Shown here one piece after another: positions 1 through 6,729 of a stretch of 20,334 nt of DNA. Under the pieces are notes generated by a model, which saw only the letters and a program-made list of their open reading frames with translations, did no database searches and had not been told where the DNA came from. This DNA comes from an uncultured Clostridia bacterium. Its GTDB lineage: Bacteria; Bacillota; Clostridia; Christensenellales; Borkfalkiaceae. Position 1 is the stretch's first letter; every line of letters starts with the position of its first letter. The DNA is taken from NCBI GenBank assembly GCA_959605945.1, contig CAUHGY010000028.1, positions 1 to 20,334 of the forward strand, in the 5' to 3' direction. The translations under genes were made by a program, and so were the position numbers.

Positions 1-705
1 GTTGTAATATTTGTTTGCCGTCTCCCTGTTCTGGAAATAGATGTCGGCATTCTGGGCGGTACCTTTCTGAACGGGGTGTTCGGGATTGAGAGCTCTCGAA
101 CGGAAGTCTTCTATGTCTTTCATATCTACGAGCGCTTTCATTTCGTCGTAGTCGATAACGTCAATCTTGCTCACTTCGTGGCTGGTTCTGAACCCGTCGA
201 AAAAGTGCAGGAAAGGAACTTTCGCCTTGAGAGTGGAAAGATGCGCGACGAGCGCCAGATCCATAACTTCCTGAACCGAATTGCTGGCAATCATGGCAAA
301 GCCCGTCTGGCGGCAGGCCATAACGTCGGAATGGTCGCCGAAAATGTTCAGCGCGTGCGCCGCAAGCGCCCTGGCGCTGACGTGAAAGACTGTGGGCAGC
401 AGTTCGCCCGCGATCTTATACATATTTGGAATCATCAGAAGCAAGCCCTGGCTTGCAGTGTATGTGGTTGTCAGAGCACCTGCGCAAAGCGAACCGTGCA
501 CGGCGCCGGCGGCGCCGGCTTCCGACTGCATTTCGGCAAGACGGAGCTTTTCCCCGAACATGTTCTCTCTGCCTGTCGCAGACCATTCGTCGGCAACTTC
601 CGCCATGGGCGAAGAAGGTGTTATCGGGTAGATTGCGGCAACTTCGCTGAAAGCGTAAGCTACGTGACTTGCGGCGGTGTTACCGTCGATAGTCATCTTT
701 TTCAT
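1..705 (-). CDS. nifJ: pyruvate:ferredoxin (flavodoxin) oxidoreductase, N-terminal part (cut by window edge)
   Basis: Catalyses CoA-dependent oxidative decarboxylation of pyruvate to acetyl-CoA, CO2 and reduced ferredoxin; a cytosolic thiamine-pyrophosphate/Fe-S enzyme central to anaerobic fermentation. The 235 visible codons run open to base 1. They cover the POR N-terminal domain with YPITPSSPMAE (T29), LAEMQSEAGAAGAVHG (E62), the segment TASQGLLLMIPNM and SARALAAHALNIFGDHSDV (R112). T29, E62 and R112 correspond to the pyruvate/TPP-site Thr31, Glu64 and Arg114 of the Desulfovibrio africanus enzyme (family knowledge). The ATG at 705-703 is chosen because GGAGG (720-716) sits 10 nt upstream; the ATG at 696 is 19 nt away. 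Full-length enzymes are near 1170 residues, so about four fifths lies outside. It is divergent from ecfA1 and has its own promoter. Family assignment is secure; absence of later frameshifts cannot be judged. Confidence 0.95.
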   Translation of the reverse strand, partial: MKKMTIDGNTAASHVAYAFSEVAAIYPITPSSPMAEVADEWSATGRENMFGEKLRLAEMQSEAGAAGAVHGSLCAGALTTTYTASQGLLLMIPNMYKIAGELLPTVFHVSARALAAHALNIFGDHSDVMACRQTGFAMIASNSVQEVMDLALVAHLSTLKAKVPFLHFFDGFRTSHEVSKIDVIDYDEMKALVDMKDIEDFRSRALNPEHPVQKGTAQNADIYFQNRETANKYYN

Positions 706-732
706 TATATAAAATCCTCCGTAATTGATATT

Positions 733-747
733 ACTATAATTTATAGT
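733..747. promoter_or_regulatory. 15-bp perfect inverted repeat at the nifJ transcription start (candidate operator)
   Basis: ACTATAA-T-TTATAGT is a perfect 7-1-7 inverted repeat. It lies just downstream of the predicted nifJ start site (about 749 on the minus strand) and upstream of the ribosome binding site, where a bound protein would block initiation or early elongation. The 7-1-7 geometry resembles Fur-family sites (PerR, Fur, Zur), but the bases do not match their consensus well and it is not a Rex site. AT-rich sequence makes chance palindromes likelier. The symmetry is seen directly; function is inference. Confidence 0.35.
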
Positions 748-755
748 CCGCACTT

Positions 756-784
756 ATTATACAGTTTTAGTTTCCAATAGTCAA
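756..784 (-). promoter_or_regulatory. sigma-A-type promoter of nifJ
   Basis: On the minus strand, -35 TTGACT (784-779) and -10 TATAAT (761-756) are separated by exactly 17 bp, giving 11 of 12 consensus positions. The predicted start is near 749, leaving a leader of about 45 nt before the ATG at 705. Confidence 0.85.
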
Positions 785-855
785 TGCAAATATAAAAAAT
801 TTTCATAAAAATTAACGTGCATTGCGTGCGTGACGGGATTTTTTGTCGATATTGC

Positions 856-884
856 TTGTAAATCGGTTAAATATTTGTTATAAT
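856..884 (+). promoter_or_regulatory. sigma-A-type promoter of the ecfA1-ecfA2-ecfT-truA operon
   Basis: -35 TTGTAA (856-861), 17-bp spacer and perfect -10 TATAAT (879-884). A TG at 876-877, one base before the -10, makes it an extended -10 promoter. The predicted start is near 891, about 40 nt before the ecfA1 ATG. It is back to back with the nifJ promoter. Confidence 0.8.
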
Positions 885-929
885 TATCGTCAAAGTCTGA
901 AAATATTTTTATCGGAGTTTAAGGGTAAT

Positions 930-1751
930 ATGGCGCTTCTTTCGGCTGAAAACGTCAGTTTTTCTTACGACAAGGTCAATAAGGTCATAAACGGCGTGTC
1001 GCTTTTTATAGAAGAGGGCGAGTATGTCGCCGTGATCGGACACAACGGCAGCGGCAAATCGACGCTTGCCAAACTTTTCAACGCGCTTTTAAAACCCGAT
1101 GAAGGTACGGTGACCGTGGACGGTTTCTCTTCTTCGGATAAAAAATCTTTATTTGAAATAAGAAAGCGCGTGGGGGTGGTTTTTCAGAATCCCGACAATC
1201 AGCTTGTGGCGTCCGTGGTTGAGGACGACGTGGCTTTCGGCCCCGAAAACCTCGGCATCAAGAGGGAAGAAATAGGCGAACGCATTGATTTTGCTTTAAA
1301 AGCCGTCGGTATGGAAAACTTTAAAAAATCAACCCCGTCGCGTCTTTCGGGGGGGCAAAAACAGCGTATAGCGATAGCCGGAGTTCTTGCGCTGCAGCCC
1401 AAAATTCTGGTTCTTGACGAGTCTACCGCCATGCTTGACCCGCAGGGCAGAAAAGAAGTGCTCGACGTGGTGAAGAAGCTCAATAAAGAAAAAAACGTTT
1501 CCGTCATAACAATCACCCATTATATGGAAGAAGTGGTGGAAGCAGACAGGGTATACGTCATAAACAACGGCGAAATAGCGCTGCAAGGCACCCCGGGCGA
1601 GATTTTTGCGAGAAAAGATTTGCTTGCCGAACTCGGTCTCGAACTGCCGCTCGCGGCAAAAATAGCCGACGGTCTGATAGAACGCGGCGTACCGCTGCCC
1701 GAAGGCATTCTCACGCGCGAAAAGCTTGCGGAGGAATTATGCGCATTGTAA
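930..1751 (+). CDS. ecfA1: energy-coupling factor transporter ATP-binding protein EcfA1
   Basis: One of two ABC ATPases that power ECF-type vitamin/metal uptake; it works at the inner face of the membrane with EcfA2, EcfT and exchangeable substrate-binding S subunits. Motifs (273-aa product): Walker A GHNGSGKST 37-45, Q-loop FQNPDNQ with Q86, signature LSGGQKQR 139-146, Walker B ILVLDES 159-165 (E164), H-loop H197. LDES followed by MLDP instead of LDEP is the usual EcfA1 signature and separates it from EcfA2. The reading frame is open from 843, but the ATG at 930 is preferred: the homology begins there (MALLSAENVSFSY), AAGGG lies 4 nt and GGAG 12 nt upstream, and the longer form would start before the promoter. 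Its 3' end overlaps ecfA2 by 13 nt, indicating translational coupling. Confidence 0.95.
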   Translation: MALLSAENVSFSYDKVNKVINGVSLFIEEGEYVAVIGHNGSGKSTLAKLFNALLKPDEGTVTVDGFSSSDKKSLFEIRKRVGVVFQNPDNQLVASVVEDDVAFGPENLGIKREEIGERIDFALKAVGMENFKKSTPSRLSGGQKQRIAIAGVLALQPKILVLDESTAMLDPQGRKEVLDVVKKLNKEKNVSVITITHYMEEVVEADRVYVINNGEIALQGTPGEIFARKDLLAELGLELPLAAKIADGLIERGVPLPEGILTREKLAEELCAL

Positions 1752-2614
1752 CCGAAAATTTAAGCTATACGTACAGTGAAAAATCCAAATCGCTTGCCGT
1801 TCAGGCGCTGAAAGGCGTGTCGCTCACCGTCGAAGAAGGCGAGTTCTTCGGCATTATCGGGCATACCGGCAGCGGGAAGTCTACGCTTATCCAACATCTT
1901 AACGGACTTATCAAAGTCGGAAAAGACAAGGGCAGGATAATAATAGGCGATTTTGATCTGACCGATAAAAAATGCGATTTCAAGGCGCTTCGAGCAAAGG
2001 TGGGCATGGTGTTTCAGTACCCCGAATATCAGTTGTTTGCCGAGACCGTCCGTGACGACGTGGCTTTCGGGCTGAAAAATTTTTTTCCTTCCATGACCGC
2101 GGAAGAAACGGAAAGCGCGGTGAGATCGGCGCTTGAAATCGTCGGGCTCGATTACGTTAAAGTCAAAGACAAGTCGCCTTTCGATCTGTCCGGCGGGCAG
2201 AAACGCCGTGCGGCGATTGCCGGAGTTATTGTCACGCGGCCGGAAATACTGGTGCTCGACGAGCCTGTCGCGGGGCTTGATCCTCAGGGCAAACGGGAGT
2301 TTACGGAACTGCTGCACAGACTGCACGGAAGCACTGTAAAAACCGTCATAATAGTCTCTCACGACATGAATTTCGTCGCCGAGAACTGCACGCGCGTGGC
2401 GGTGATGTCGGAAGGAAAACTTCATGCGCTCGGCACGCCCGAAGAAGTTTTTTCGAAGCGCGGCGAACTGGTTAAACTGGGACTGGACGAACCTGTAACG
2501 GCTTATCTATCCGACGCGCTGCGCGCCGCCGGAAAGGAAATCGAATGCGACCTGACCGTGCAGGGTTTTATAGACGCCGTCTCTCTTAAATTCGGCAAGG
2601 GAGGCGGAAGATGA
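1739..2614 (+). CDS. ecfA2: energy-coupling factor transporter ATP-binding protein EcfA2
   Basis: Second ATPase of the ECF transporter, pairing with EcfA1 as a heterodimer and driving EcfT through coupling helices. Motifs in the 291-aa product: Walker A GHTGSGKST 41-49, Q-loop FQYPEYQ with Q93, signature LSGGQKRR 150-157, Walker B LVLDEP 171-176 (E175) followed by VAGLDPQG, H-loop H208. The canonical LDEP and the longer insert after the Q-loop match EcfA2 rather than EcfA1. The start ATG lies inside the last codons of ecfA1, with GGAGG at 1730-1734 embedded in that gene. The stop overlaps the ecfT start in ATGA (2611-2614). All catalytic motifs are intact. Confidence 0.95.
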   Translation: MRIVTENLSYTYSEKSKSLAVQALKGVSLTVEEGEFFGIIGHTGSGKSTLIQHLNGLIKVGKDKGRIIIGDFDLTDKKCDFKALRAKVGMVFQYPEYQLFAETVRDDVAFGLKNFFPSMTAEETESAVRSALEIVGLDYVKVKDKSPFDLSGGQKRRAAIAGVIVTRPEILVLDEPVAGLDPQGKREFTELLHRLHGSTVKTVIIVSHDMNFVAENCTRVAVMSEGKLHALGTPEEVFSKRGELVKLGLDEPVTAYLSDALRAAGKEIECDLTVQGFIDAVSLKFGKGGGR

Positions 2615-3438
2615 AAGACGTAGCTTTCGGACAGTATTATCCCGCAAAATCGTTTGTTCACAATATGGATGCGCGGGTAAAGATTTTAATATCTATCGCC
2701 TATATAGTGGCGGTGTTTTTGGTCAAGCCCTTTCATTTTCTCGGCTTTGCGGCATGTCTTCTTTTTGTGCTGATAGCGACATTTACGGCAAAAGTGCCGT
2801 TTTTGCGCGTCTTGAAAAGCGTCAAAGCGGTGCTTTTTTTCGTGGTGCTATCGGCAGTGCTGCAGATATTTTTCAATTCTGACGGCAATCTGCTGTGGAG
2901 TTGGAGTTTTATAAAAATCACGGACGAAGGGCTTCTGAATGCCGGTTTTATAGTGGCAAGAATTATGCTTATCGTAGTAGGGGCTTCGCTTCTGACGTTC
3001 ACCACCACGCCAGTTGAACTTGCCGACGGCATAGAGAGTCTGTTGTATCCGCTCAAATGGATCAAATTTCCCGTGCATGAATTCGCGTTGATAATGAGCA
3101 TCGCCCTGCGCTTTATTCCCACGCTTCTCGACGAGACGGACAGGATCATAAAGGCGCAGAAAGCGCGCGGCGCGGATTTTGAAAGCGGCAATATTTTCAA
3201 GCGCATCAAAGCGCTTGTTCCCGTTCTCATACCGCTTCTGATAAGTTCTTTCCGCCGTGCGGACGAACTGGCCGACGCCATGGACGCGCGCTGTTATGCA
3301 GGCAGTAAAAACAGAACGCGCTATAAAAAGATGAAACTTTCTTACCGCGATCTTATCGGAGTTGTTTTTATAGCCGGTCTGATTACGGGCATTGTGTTTC
3401 TGAATAAATTTTACGTTTTGCTTGCGGTGGGATTATGA
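2611..3438 (+). CDS. ecfT: energy-coupling factor transporter transmembrane protein EcfT
   Basis: Membrane scaffold of the ECF transporter that transmits ATP hydrolysis by EcfA1/EcfA2 to the S subunit. The 275-aa product is hydrophobic, with membrane segments around residues 25-60, 72-88, 112-132, 155-172, 202-214 and 247-272. Two cytoplasmic coupling motifs are visible: ARG at 185-187 in QKARGADF and ARC at 226-228 in MDARCYAG; both contact the grooves of the ATPases in this family. It starts in an ATGA overlap with ecfA2, with GGGAGGCGG just upstream, and ends in an ATGA overlap with truA. No S component lies nearby, so this is presumably the shared (group II) module serving several S proteins encoded elsewhere. 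Confidence 0.93.
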   Translation: MKDVAFGQYYPAKSFVHNMDARVKILISIAYIVAVFLVKPFHFLGFAACLLFVLIATFTAKVPFLRVLKSVKAVLFFVVLSAVLQIFFNSDGNLLWSWSFIKITDEGLLNAGFIVARIMLIVVGASLLTFTTTPVELADGIESLLYPLKWIKFPVHEFALIMSIALRFIPTLLDETDRIIKAQKARGADFESGNIFKRIKALVPVLIPLLISSFRRADELADAMDARCYAGSKNRTRYKKMKLSYRDLIGVVFIAGLITGIVFLNKFYVLLAVGL

Positions 3439-4172
3439 GAATAAAACTCACCGTCAGTTACGACGGCACCGATTTTTGCGGCTGGCAGGTCCAGCCGGGG
3501 GGACGCTCTGTACAGCAGGCGTTGCAGGACGCCGTGTTCGGTATAACCGGCGAGCGCGTCTCGGTGACGGCAAGCGGAAGGACGGATGCGGGGGTGCACG
3601 CGCTGGGGCAGGTTGCGGATTTTCGTACGGAGAAAATAAATATTCCGCCGGAAAATTTTGCGCGGGCGCTCAACACGTTGTTGCCGGACGACGTGCGCGT
3701 GCTGAAAAGCGAGCGGGTTGCGGACGCTTTCAATTCCAGAAAATGCGCAAAGAGAAAAACCTATCGTTATTCTCTGTACAAAAGTTCTGTAGAGCTTCCG
3801 CTGAAAGAACGCTATGCAGTGAGAACAGACGAAAATCTCGACGTTTCGGCGATGCGCCGCGTTGCGGCGGCGTTTGTCGGCGAACACGACTTTAAATGTT
3901 TCAATGCCAGCGGCGGCTGCGCCAAAAGTACGGTCAGAACGGTTTATTCGCTGTCGGTCGAAGAGATCGGCCGCGATATAACCGTAACGGTTACGGGAAA
4001 CGGATTTTTATACAATATGGTCAGAATTCTTGCGGGCACGCTGATTAAGGCGGGACAGGGAAAATTCGACGCAAGCGACGCGGAAAAAATGCTGAAGAGC
4101 GGCAGCCGTGCCGACGGAGGAGCCACTCTTCCGGCAAAAGGGCTTTGCCTTGTCGGCGTAATTTATGAATGA
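3435..4172 (+). CDS. truA: tRNA pseudouridine(38-40) synthase TruA
   Basis: Isomerises uridines 38, 39 and 40 of the tRNA anticodon arm to pseudouridine. The 245-aa product is normal for the family. It has the N-terminal YDGTDFCGWQ segment (9-18) and the catalytic motif SGRTDAGVHALGQ with Asp51, equivalent to Asp60 of the E. coli enzyme. Later family blocks RTVYSLSVEE and FLYNMVRILAGTLIKAGQG are present. The start codon overlaps the ecfT stop (ATGA), so it is the last cistron of the ECF operon; ecfT-truA linkage is common in Firmicutes. Downstream an AT-only hairpin (4183-4204) gives no strong termination signal before the rpsB promoter. Confidence 0.96.
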   Translation: MRIKLTVSYDGTDFCGWQVQPGGRSVQQALQDAVFGITGERVSVTASGRTDAGVHALGQVADFRTEKINIPPENFARALNTLLPDDVRVLKSERVADAFNSRKCAKRKTYRYSLYKSSVELPLKERYAVRTDENLDVSAMRRVAAAFVGEHDFKCFNASGGCAKSTVRTVYSLSVEEIGRDITVTVTGNGFLYNMVRILAGTLIKAGQGKFDASDAEKMLKSGSRADGGATLPAKGLCLVGVIYE

Positions 4173-4252
4173 TTTTGCGGTTAAAATAAACGGAAATTTA
4201 TTTTTATGCCGAAAAAAATATGACTTTATTGCGATAAAACCCGCAAAAATCC

Positions 4253-4281
4253 TTGCAAATAAAGAGGGTTTGTGCTAAAAT
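4253..4281 (+). promoter_or_regulatory. strong sigma-A promoter of rpsB-tsf
   Basis: -35 TTGCAA (4253-4258), 17-bp spacer, -10 TAAAAT (4276-4281), with TG at 4273-4274 making an extended -10. The predicted start is near 4288. An AAACCC/GGGTTT inverted repeat (4237-4242 with 4266-4271) brackets the -35 box; its relevance is unknown. Confidence 0.82.
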
Positions 4282-4287
4282 ATACAA

Positions 4288-4403
4288 GCAAAAATTCGCA
4301 CCCGTCGGGCTTAAAAGCGTTCGTGCTTCCGAAAAAAACATTGCAAATCGGAAAAGTAGCTTTTAAAAACAGCTTGCGGGGAGGAAAAACGGAGGAATTT
4401 ATT
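4288..4403 (+). promoter_or_regulatory. structured 5' leader of rpsB, possible ribosomal-protein autoregulatory element
   Basis: The roughly 115-nt untranslated leader folds coherently. TTAAAAGC (4311-4318) pairs over 8 bp with GCTTTTAA (4359-4366). Inside it TTCCGA (4327-4332) pairs over 6 bp with TCGGAA (4348-4353), separated by an asymmetric internal loop and capped by a 15-nt A-rich loop. A competing small hairpin AAGCG-TTCG-TGCTT (4315-4328) uses the same bases. A long structured leader before an r-protein gene is typical of feedback control, but I recognise no named S2 leader family here. The pairing is seen; regulation is inference. Confidence 0.4.
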
Positions 4404-5153
4404 ATGGCAGTTATCACTATGAAACAGCTCCTTGAAACGGGCGTTCATTTCGGGCACCAGACCAGACGCTGGAACCCCAAAATGAAAAAGTACATCTACG
4501 GCGAAAGAAACGGCATTCATATCATCAATCTCGAACAGACTGTTGATCTTATCGAAAACGACGTTTATCCTTTCGTTGTCGAAATGGCAAAACAGGGCAA
4601 GAGCGTGCTCTTCGTCGGCACCAAGAAACAGGCGCAGGACGCCATCAGGGAAGAAGCCGAAAGATGCGGTCAGTTTTATGTCAATTCGAGATGGCTGGGC
4701 GGCACGCTCACCAATTTCAAGACCATCAGGTCGAGAGTAGACAGACTGAACAAGCTCAACAACATGGAAAAGATGGGCGAGTTCGATCTTCTTCCCAAAA
4801 AGGAAGTCAGCGAACTTAAAGCCGAACGCGATAAGCTTGAGACCAATCTCGGCGGCATCAAAGAGATGAGAAGTCTTCCGGGACTTATGTTTATTGTCGA
4901 TCCCGAACAGGAAGATATTGCGGTAAAGGAAGCCAGAAAACTTCATATACCCATTGTGGCCATTACCGACACCAACTGCGATCCCGATCTCATCGATCAC
5001 GTCATTCCCGGCAACGATGACGCCATCAGGGCGGTAAAACTGATTGCGTCCGTCATTGCCGACGCGGTTATAGAGGCAAATCAGGGCGAGCAGTTCGAAG
5101 TTTCCGAAGGCGTCGAAGAAATCGCCGCCGAAGAGCAGCAGGTTAATGAATAA
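4404..5153 (+). CDS. rpsB: 30S ribosomal protein S2
   Basis: Small-subunit ribosomal protein that binds at the head/body junction near the platform and helps recruit S1-type mRNA binding. The 249-aa product starts MAVITMKQLLETGVHFGHQTR and contains the family blocks RWNPKMKKYIYGERNGIHIINLEQT, FVGTKKQAQDA and RWLGGTLTNF. The later PIVAITDTNCDPDLIDHVIPGNDDAIRA block is split across the C-terminal half. An acidic tail follows. The frame is open from 4272, but the ATG at 4404 is correct: homology begins there and GGAGG (4391-4395) is 8 nt upstream, while an upstream start would sit within the promoter. First gene of rpsB-tsf, 31 nt before tsf. Confidence 0.97.
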   Translation: MAVITMKQLLETGVHFGHQTRRWNPKMKKYIYGERNGIHIINLEQTVDLIENDVYPFVVEMAKQGKSVLFVGTKKQAQDAIREEAERCGQFYVNSRWLGGTLTNFKTIRSRVDRLNKLNNMEKMGEFDLLPKKEVSELKAERDKLETNLGGIKEMRSLPGLMFIVDPEQEDIAVKEARKLHIPIVAITDTNCDPDLIDHVIPGNDDAIRAVKLIASVIADAVIEANQGEQFEVSEGVEEIAAEEQQVNE

Positions 5154-5184
5154 TATCTAAAATCTCAGGGAGGACAGATTGATT

Positions 5185-6066
5185 ATGTTTACAAGCAGCG
5201 ATGTAATGGAACTTCGCAAAAAGACAGGGGCCGGCGTATCCGATTGCAAAAAGGCGCTTACTGAGACCAACGGCGACATGGAGAAAGCTGTTGACTATTT
5301 GAGAGAGAAAGGAATTGCCACCGCAGCCAAGAAAGCTTCGAGAATAGCGGCGGAAGGCATTGTCGCCGCCAAGGTATGCGGCGGAAACGGCGTGCTGGTT
5401 GAAGTCAACTGCGAAACAGACTTTGTTGCCAAGGGCGATCAGTATAAAGCGTTTGTGGACGGCGTTGCCGACTATATTCTCAACAACGACGTTAAAGATA
5501 TAGACGCGCTCGTTAAAGAAAAAGAACAGGAAACCATAGAAGTTACCGCAAAGATAGGCGAAAAAATCGCTATCCGCCGTTTCGTTAAATATCACACCGA
5601 TAACGGTATTATCGAAAGTTATATCCACATGGGCGGAAAAGTGGGTGTTCTGGTCGAAATCTCGGGCTGTACCTGCGACGCGGCTAAAGAGCTCGCGCAC
5701 GACGTGGCTTTGCAGATAGCGGCCGCGAAACCCCTGTATCTCAATGCCGCCGAAGTTCCGCAGGAAGTGCTGGAGCACGAAAAGGAAATTCTCAAAGCGC
5801 AGGCGCTCAACGAAGGCAAACCCGCCGCTATCGTCGACAGAATGGTTGAAGGAAGAGTTAAAAAGTATTACGACGAATTCTGCCTTTTAAATCAGGCGTT
5901 CGTCAAAGATCCCGGCATGACGGTGGAAAAACTGGTCAAGAGTTATTCGGACAAAATGGGCAAAAATCTCTCCATAGTCCGCTTTACCCGTTTCGAAATG
6001 GGCGAGGGGCTTGAAAAGAAGAGCAACGATTTTGCCGCCGAAGTCGAAGCGCAGATGAAAAAGTAA
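5185..6066 (+). CDS. tsf: translation elongation factor Ts
   Basis: Guanine-nucleotide exchange factor that releases GDP from EF-Tu. The 293-aa product is full length: an N-terminal UBA-like domain with ELRKKTGAGVSDCKKAL (about 8-24), the conserved block EVNCETDFVAKGDQYKAF, then the dimerisation core ending FTRFEMGEGLEKK. GGGAGG (5168-5173) lies 11 nt before the ATG at 5185. An in-frame TTG at 5179 lies 5 nt from it and cannot be excluded; ATG is preferred because family members begin MxFTxxDV. Cotranscribed with rpsB and closed by a strong terminator at 6121-6153. Confidence 0.96.
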   Translation: MFTSSDVMELRKKTGAGVSDCKKALTETNGDMEKAVDYLREKGIATAAKKASRIAAEGIVAAKVCGGNGVLVEVNCETDFVAKGDQYKAFVDGVADYILNNDVKDIDALVKEKEQETIEVTAKIGEKIAIRRFVKYHTDNGIIESYIHMGGKVGVLVEISGCTCDAAKELAHDVALQIAAAKPLYLNAAEVPQEVLEHEKEILKAQALNEGKPAAIVDRMVEGRVKKYYDEFCLLNQAFVKDPGMTVEKLVKSYSDKMGKNLSIVRFTRFEMGEGLEKKSNDFAAEVEAQMKK

Positions 6067-6120
6067 GCGCGGAAGACGCGGCAGTGAAAAAACGCTGAAA
6101 AAACAAAACAAATTTATAAC

Positions 6121-6153
6121 AAACGCCCGCCGCTGTTCAAGCGGCGGGCGTTT
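6121..6153 (+). terminator. rho-independent terminator of rpsB-tsf
   Basis: A perfect 13-bp stem, AAACGCCCGCCGC (6121-6133) with its complement at 6141-6153, and a 7-nt loop. It lies 54 nt after the tsf stop. The 3' arm ends in TTT and is followed by AATATA, so the U-tract is short but the stem is very stable. Confidence 0.88.
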
Positions 6154-6219
6154 AATATAGAGGTGAATATATACTATTAAGAGCAACAGAGGAAATAAAA
6201 AAAGAGTTCATACAAAATC

Positions 6220-6257
6220 TGCGGTAAAAATAGAGTTGCAGAACAAAATTTACCGCA
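6220..6257. repeat. 9-bp inverted repeat upstream of the IS30 transposase stub
   Basis: TGCGGTAAA (6220-6228) is complementary to TTTACCGCA (6249-6257) across a 20-nt loop. It lies directly before the AGGAG (6259-6263) and ATG (6270) of the transposase remnant. It may be subterminal sequence from the left end of the insertion element or a hairpin limiting transposase translation. The element's terminal repeat itself could not be defined because no matching right end is present. Confidence 0.45.
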
Positions 6258-6269
6258 AAGGAGATCTAT

Positions 6270-6455
6270 ATGATCTATGAACATTTTGTCATAGAAGAAC
6301 GTTGTTGTCTTTCGAGAATACTGTGTTAAAGGGAAAAGTTATCGGAAAATCGCTGAATTGCTCGGCAGGAACGCAAGTTCGGTATCGAGAGAATTAAGAC
6401 GAAACCGTACGTTTTACAGAGATATACCGGATACTATCCGTATACGCCGCAAAGA
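6270..6455 (+). pseudogene. IS30-family transposase remnant (N-terminal HTH, frameshifted and truncated)
   Basis: Read across frames it gives MIYEHFVIEERCCL, then REYCVKGKSYRKIAELLGRN and ASSVSRELRRNRTFYRDIP, then YYPYTPQR. This is the N-terminal helix-turn-helix that IS30-family transposases use to bind their terminal repeats. In the first frame a stop follows at 6327; one extra T in the TTT run at 6310-6312 explains the shift. The second frame (from 6313) is lost again at about 6430, where YYPYTPQR is found only in a third frame. Only some 65 of the usual 300-380 residues remain and the DDE catalytic core is absent, so it cannot transpose. A good AGGAG with a 6-nt spacer precedes the ATG. 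Confidence 0.8.
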
Positions 6456-6467
6456 TAAAGCGGTGCA

Positions 6468-6591
6468 TTATACTGTTAAGAGCGACGGAGAAAAGGTGAC
6501 TTATACCGTCAAACGCAGCGGCGATGAGATAAAAAAGTTGTGAATTATTCCGTCAAGCGCAATACGGTGCGTAGCGTGTACAGTTAAGCGC
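6468..6591 (+). repeat. decayed 33-bp tandem repeats encoding YTVKR-type units
   Basis: Four related copies begin at about 6468, 6501, 6545 and 6578, with a core like TTATACCGTCAAACGC. Copies 1 to 2 and 3 to 4 are 33 bp (11 codons) apart; an extra 11 nt separates copies 2 and 3, breaking the frame. The first two read YTVKSDGEKVT and YTVKRSGDEIK, the third YSVKRNTVRSV, the fourth reaches a stop. They continue in the same frame as the IS30 stub, but IS30 transposases have no such repeats, so they look like the tail of a different, degraded gene joined to the stub. Confidence 0.45.
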
Positions 6592-6612
6592 CGCGCGCGG
6601 TTTTGCGATAAC

Positions 6613-6631
6613 GCCGTGACGGCTGTTTTTT
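6613..6631 (+). terminator. possible small rho-independent terminator
   Basis: GCCG-TGA-CGGC followed by TGTTTTTT. The stem is only 4 bp with a 3-nt loop. It would end plus-strand transcription through the IS30 remnant and repeat debris. Weak. Confidence 0.25.
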
Positions 6632-6638
6632 GAATTTG

Positions 6639-6672
6639 ATTCCCGCAGACGGAAAGCAATGTCTGCGGGAAT
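6639..6672. terminator. strong hairpin between the IS30 debris and the LRR gene
   Basis: ATTCCCGCAGAC (6639-6650) pairs perfectly over 12 bp with 6661-6672, loop GGAAAGCAAT. The plus-strand tail is TTATATAT; the minus-strand tail (CAAATTCAAAAAAC) is not U-rich. It lies 57 nt beyond the stop of the convergent LRR gene and is the only stable structure there, so it may terminate from both sides or protect the 3' end of the LRR transcript. Confidence 0.55.
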
Positions 6673-6729
6673 TTATATATGCGGCAGCGCGCAATCCGAA
6701 AGTGAAGAACGTGCGGCGGTCAAGTTCGG

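Noticed and set aside
76..780. 234-codon plus-strand open frame
   Set aside because: It is antisense to nifJ, whose minus-strand translation matches conserved PFOR motifs throughout; the plus frame is also cysteine- and arginine-rich without any recognisable motif.
4183..4204. AAAATAAA/TTTATTTT hairpin after truA
   Set aside because: Perfect 8-bp pairing but only A-T pairs, too weak to call a terminator; expected by chance in AT-rich spacer.
4311..5000. 229-codon minus-strand open frame over rpsB
   Set aside because: Antisense shadow of a clear ribosomal protein gene and its leader; phenylalanine-rich low-information translation.
6468..6591. CRISPR-like array
   Set aside because: Repeats are degenerate, 33 bp head to tail without unique spacers, and encode similar peptides; no cas genes are present.
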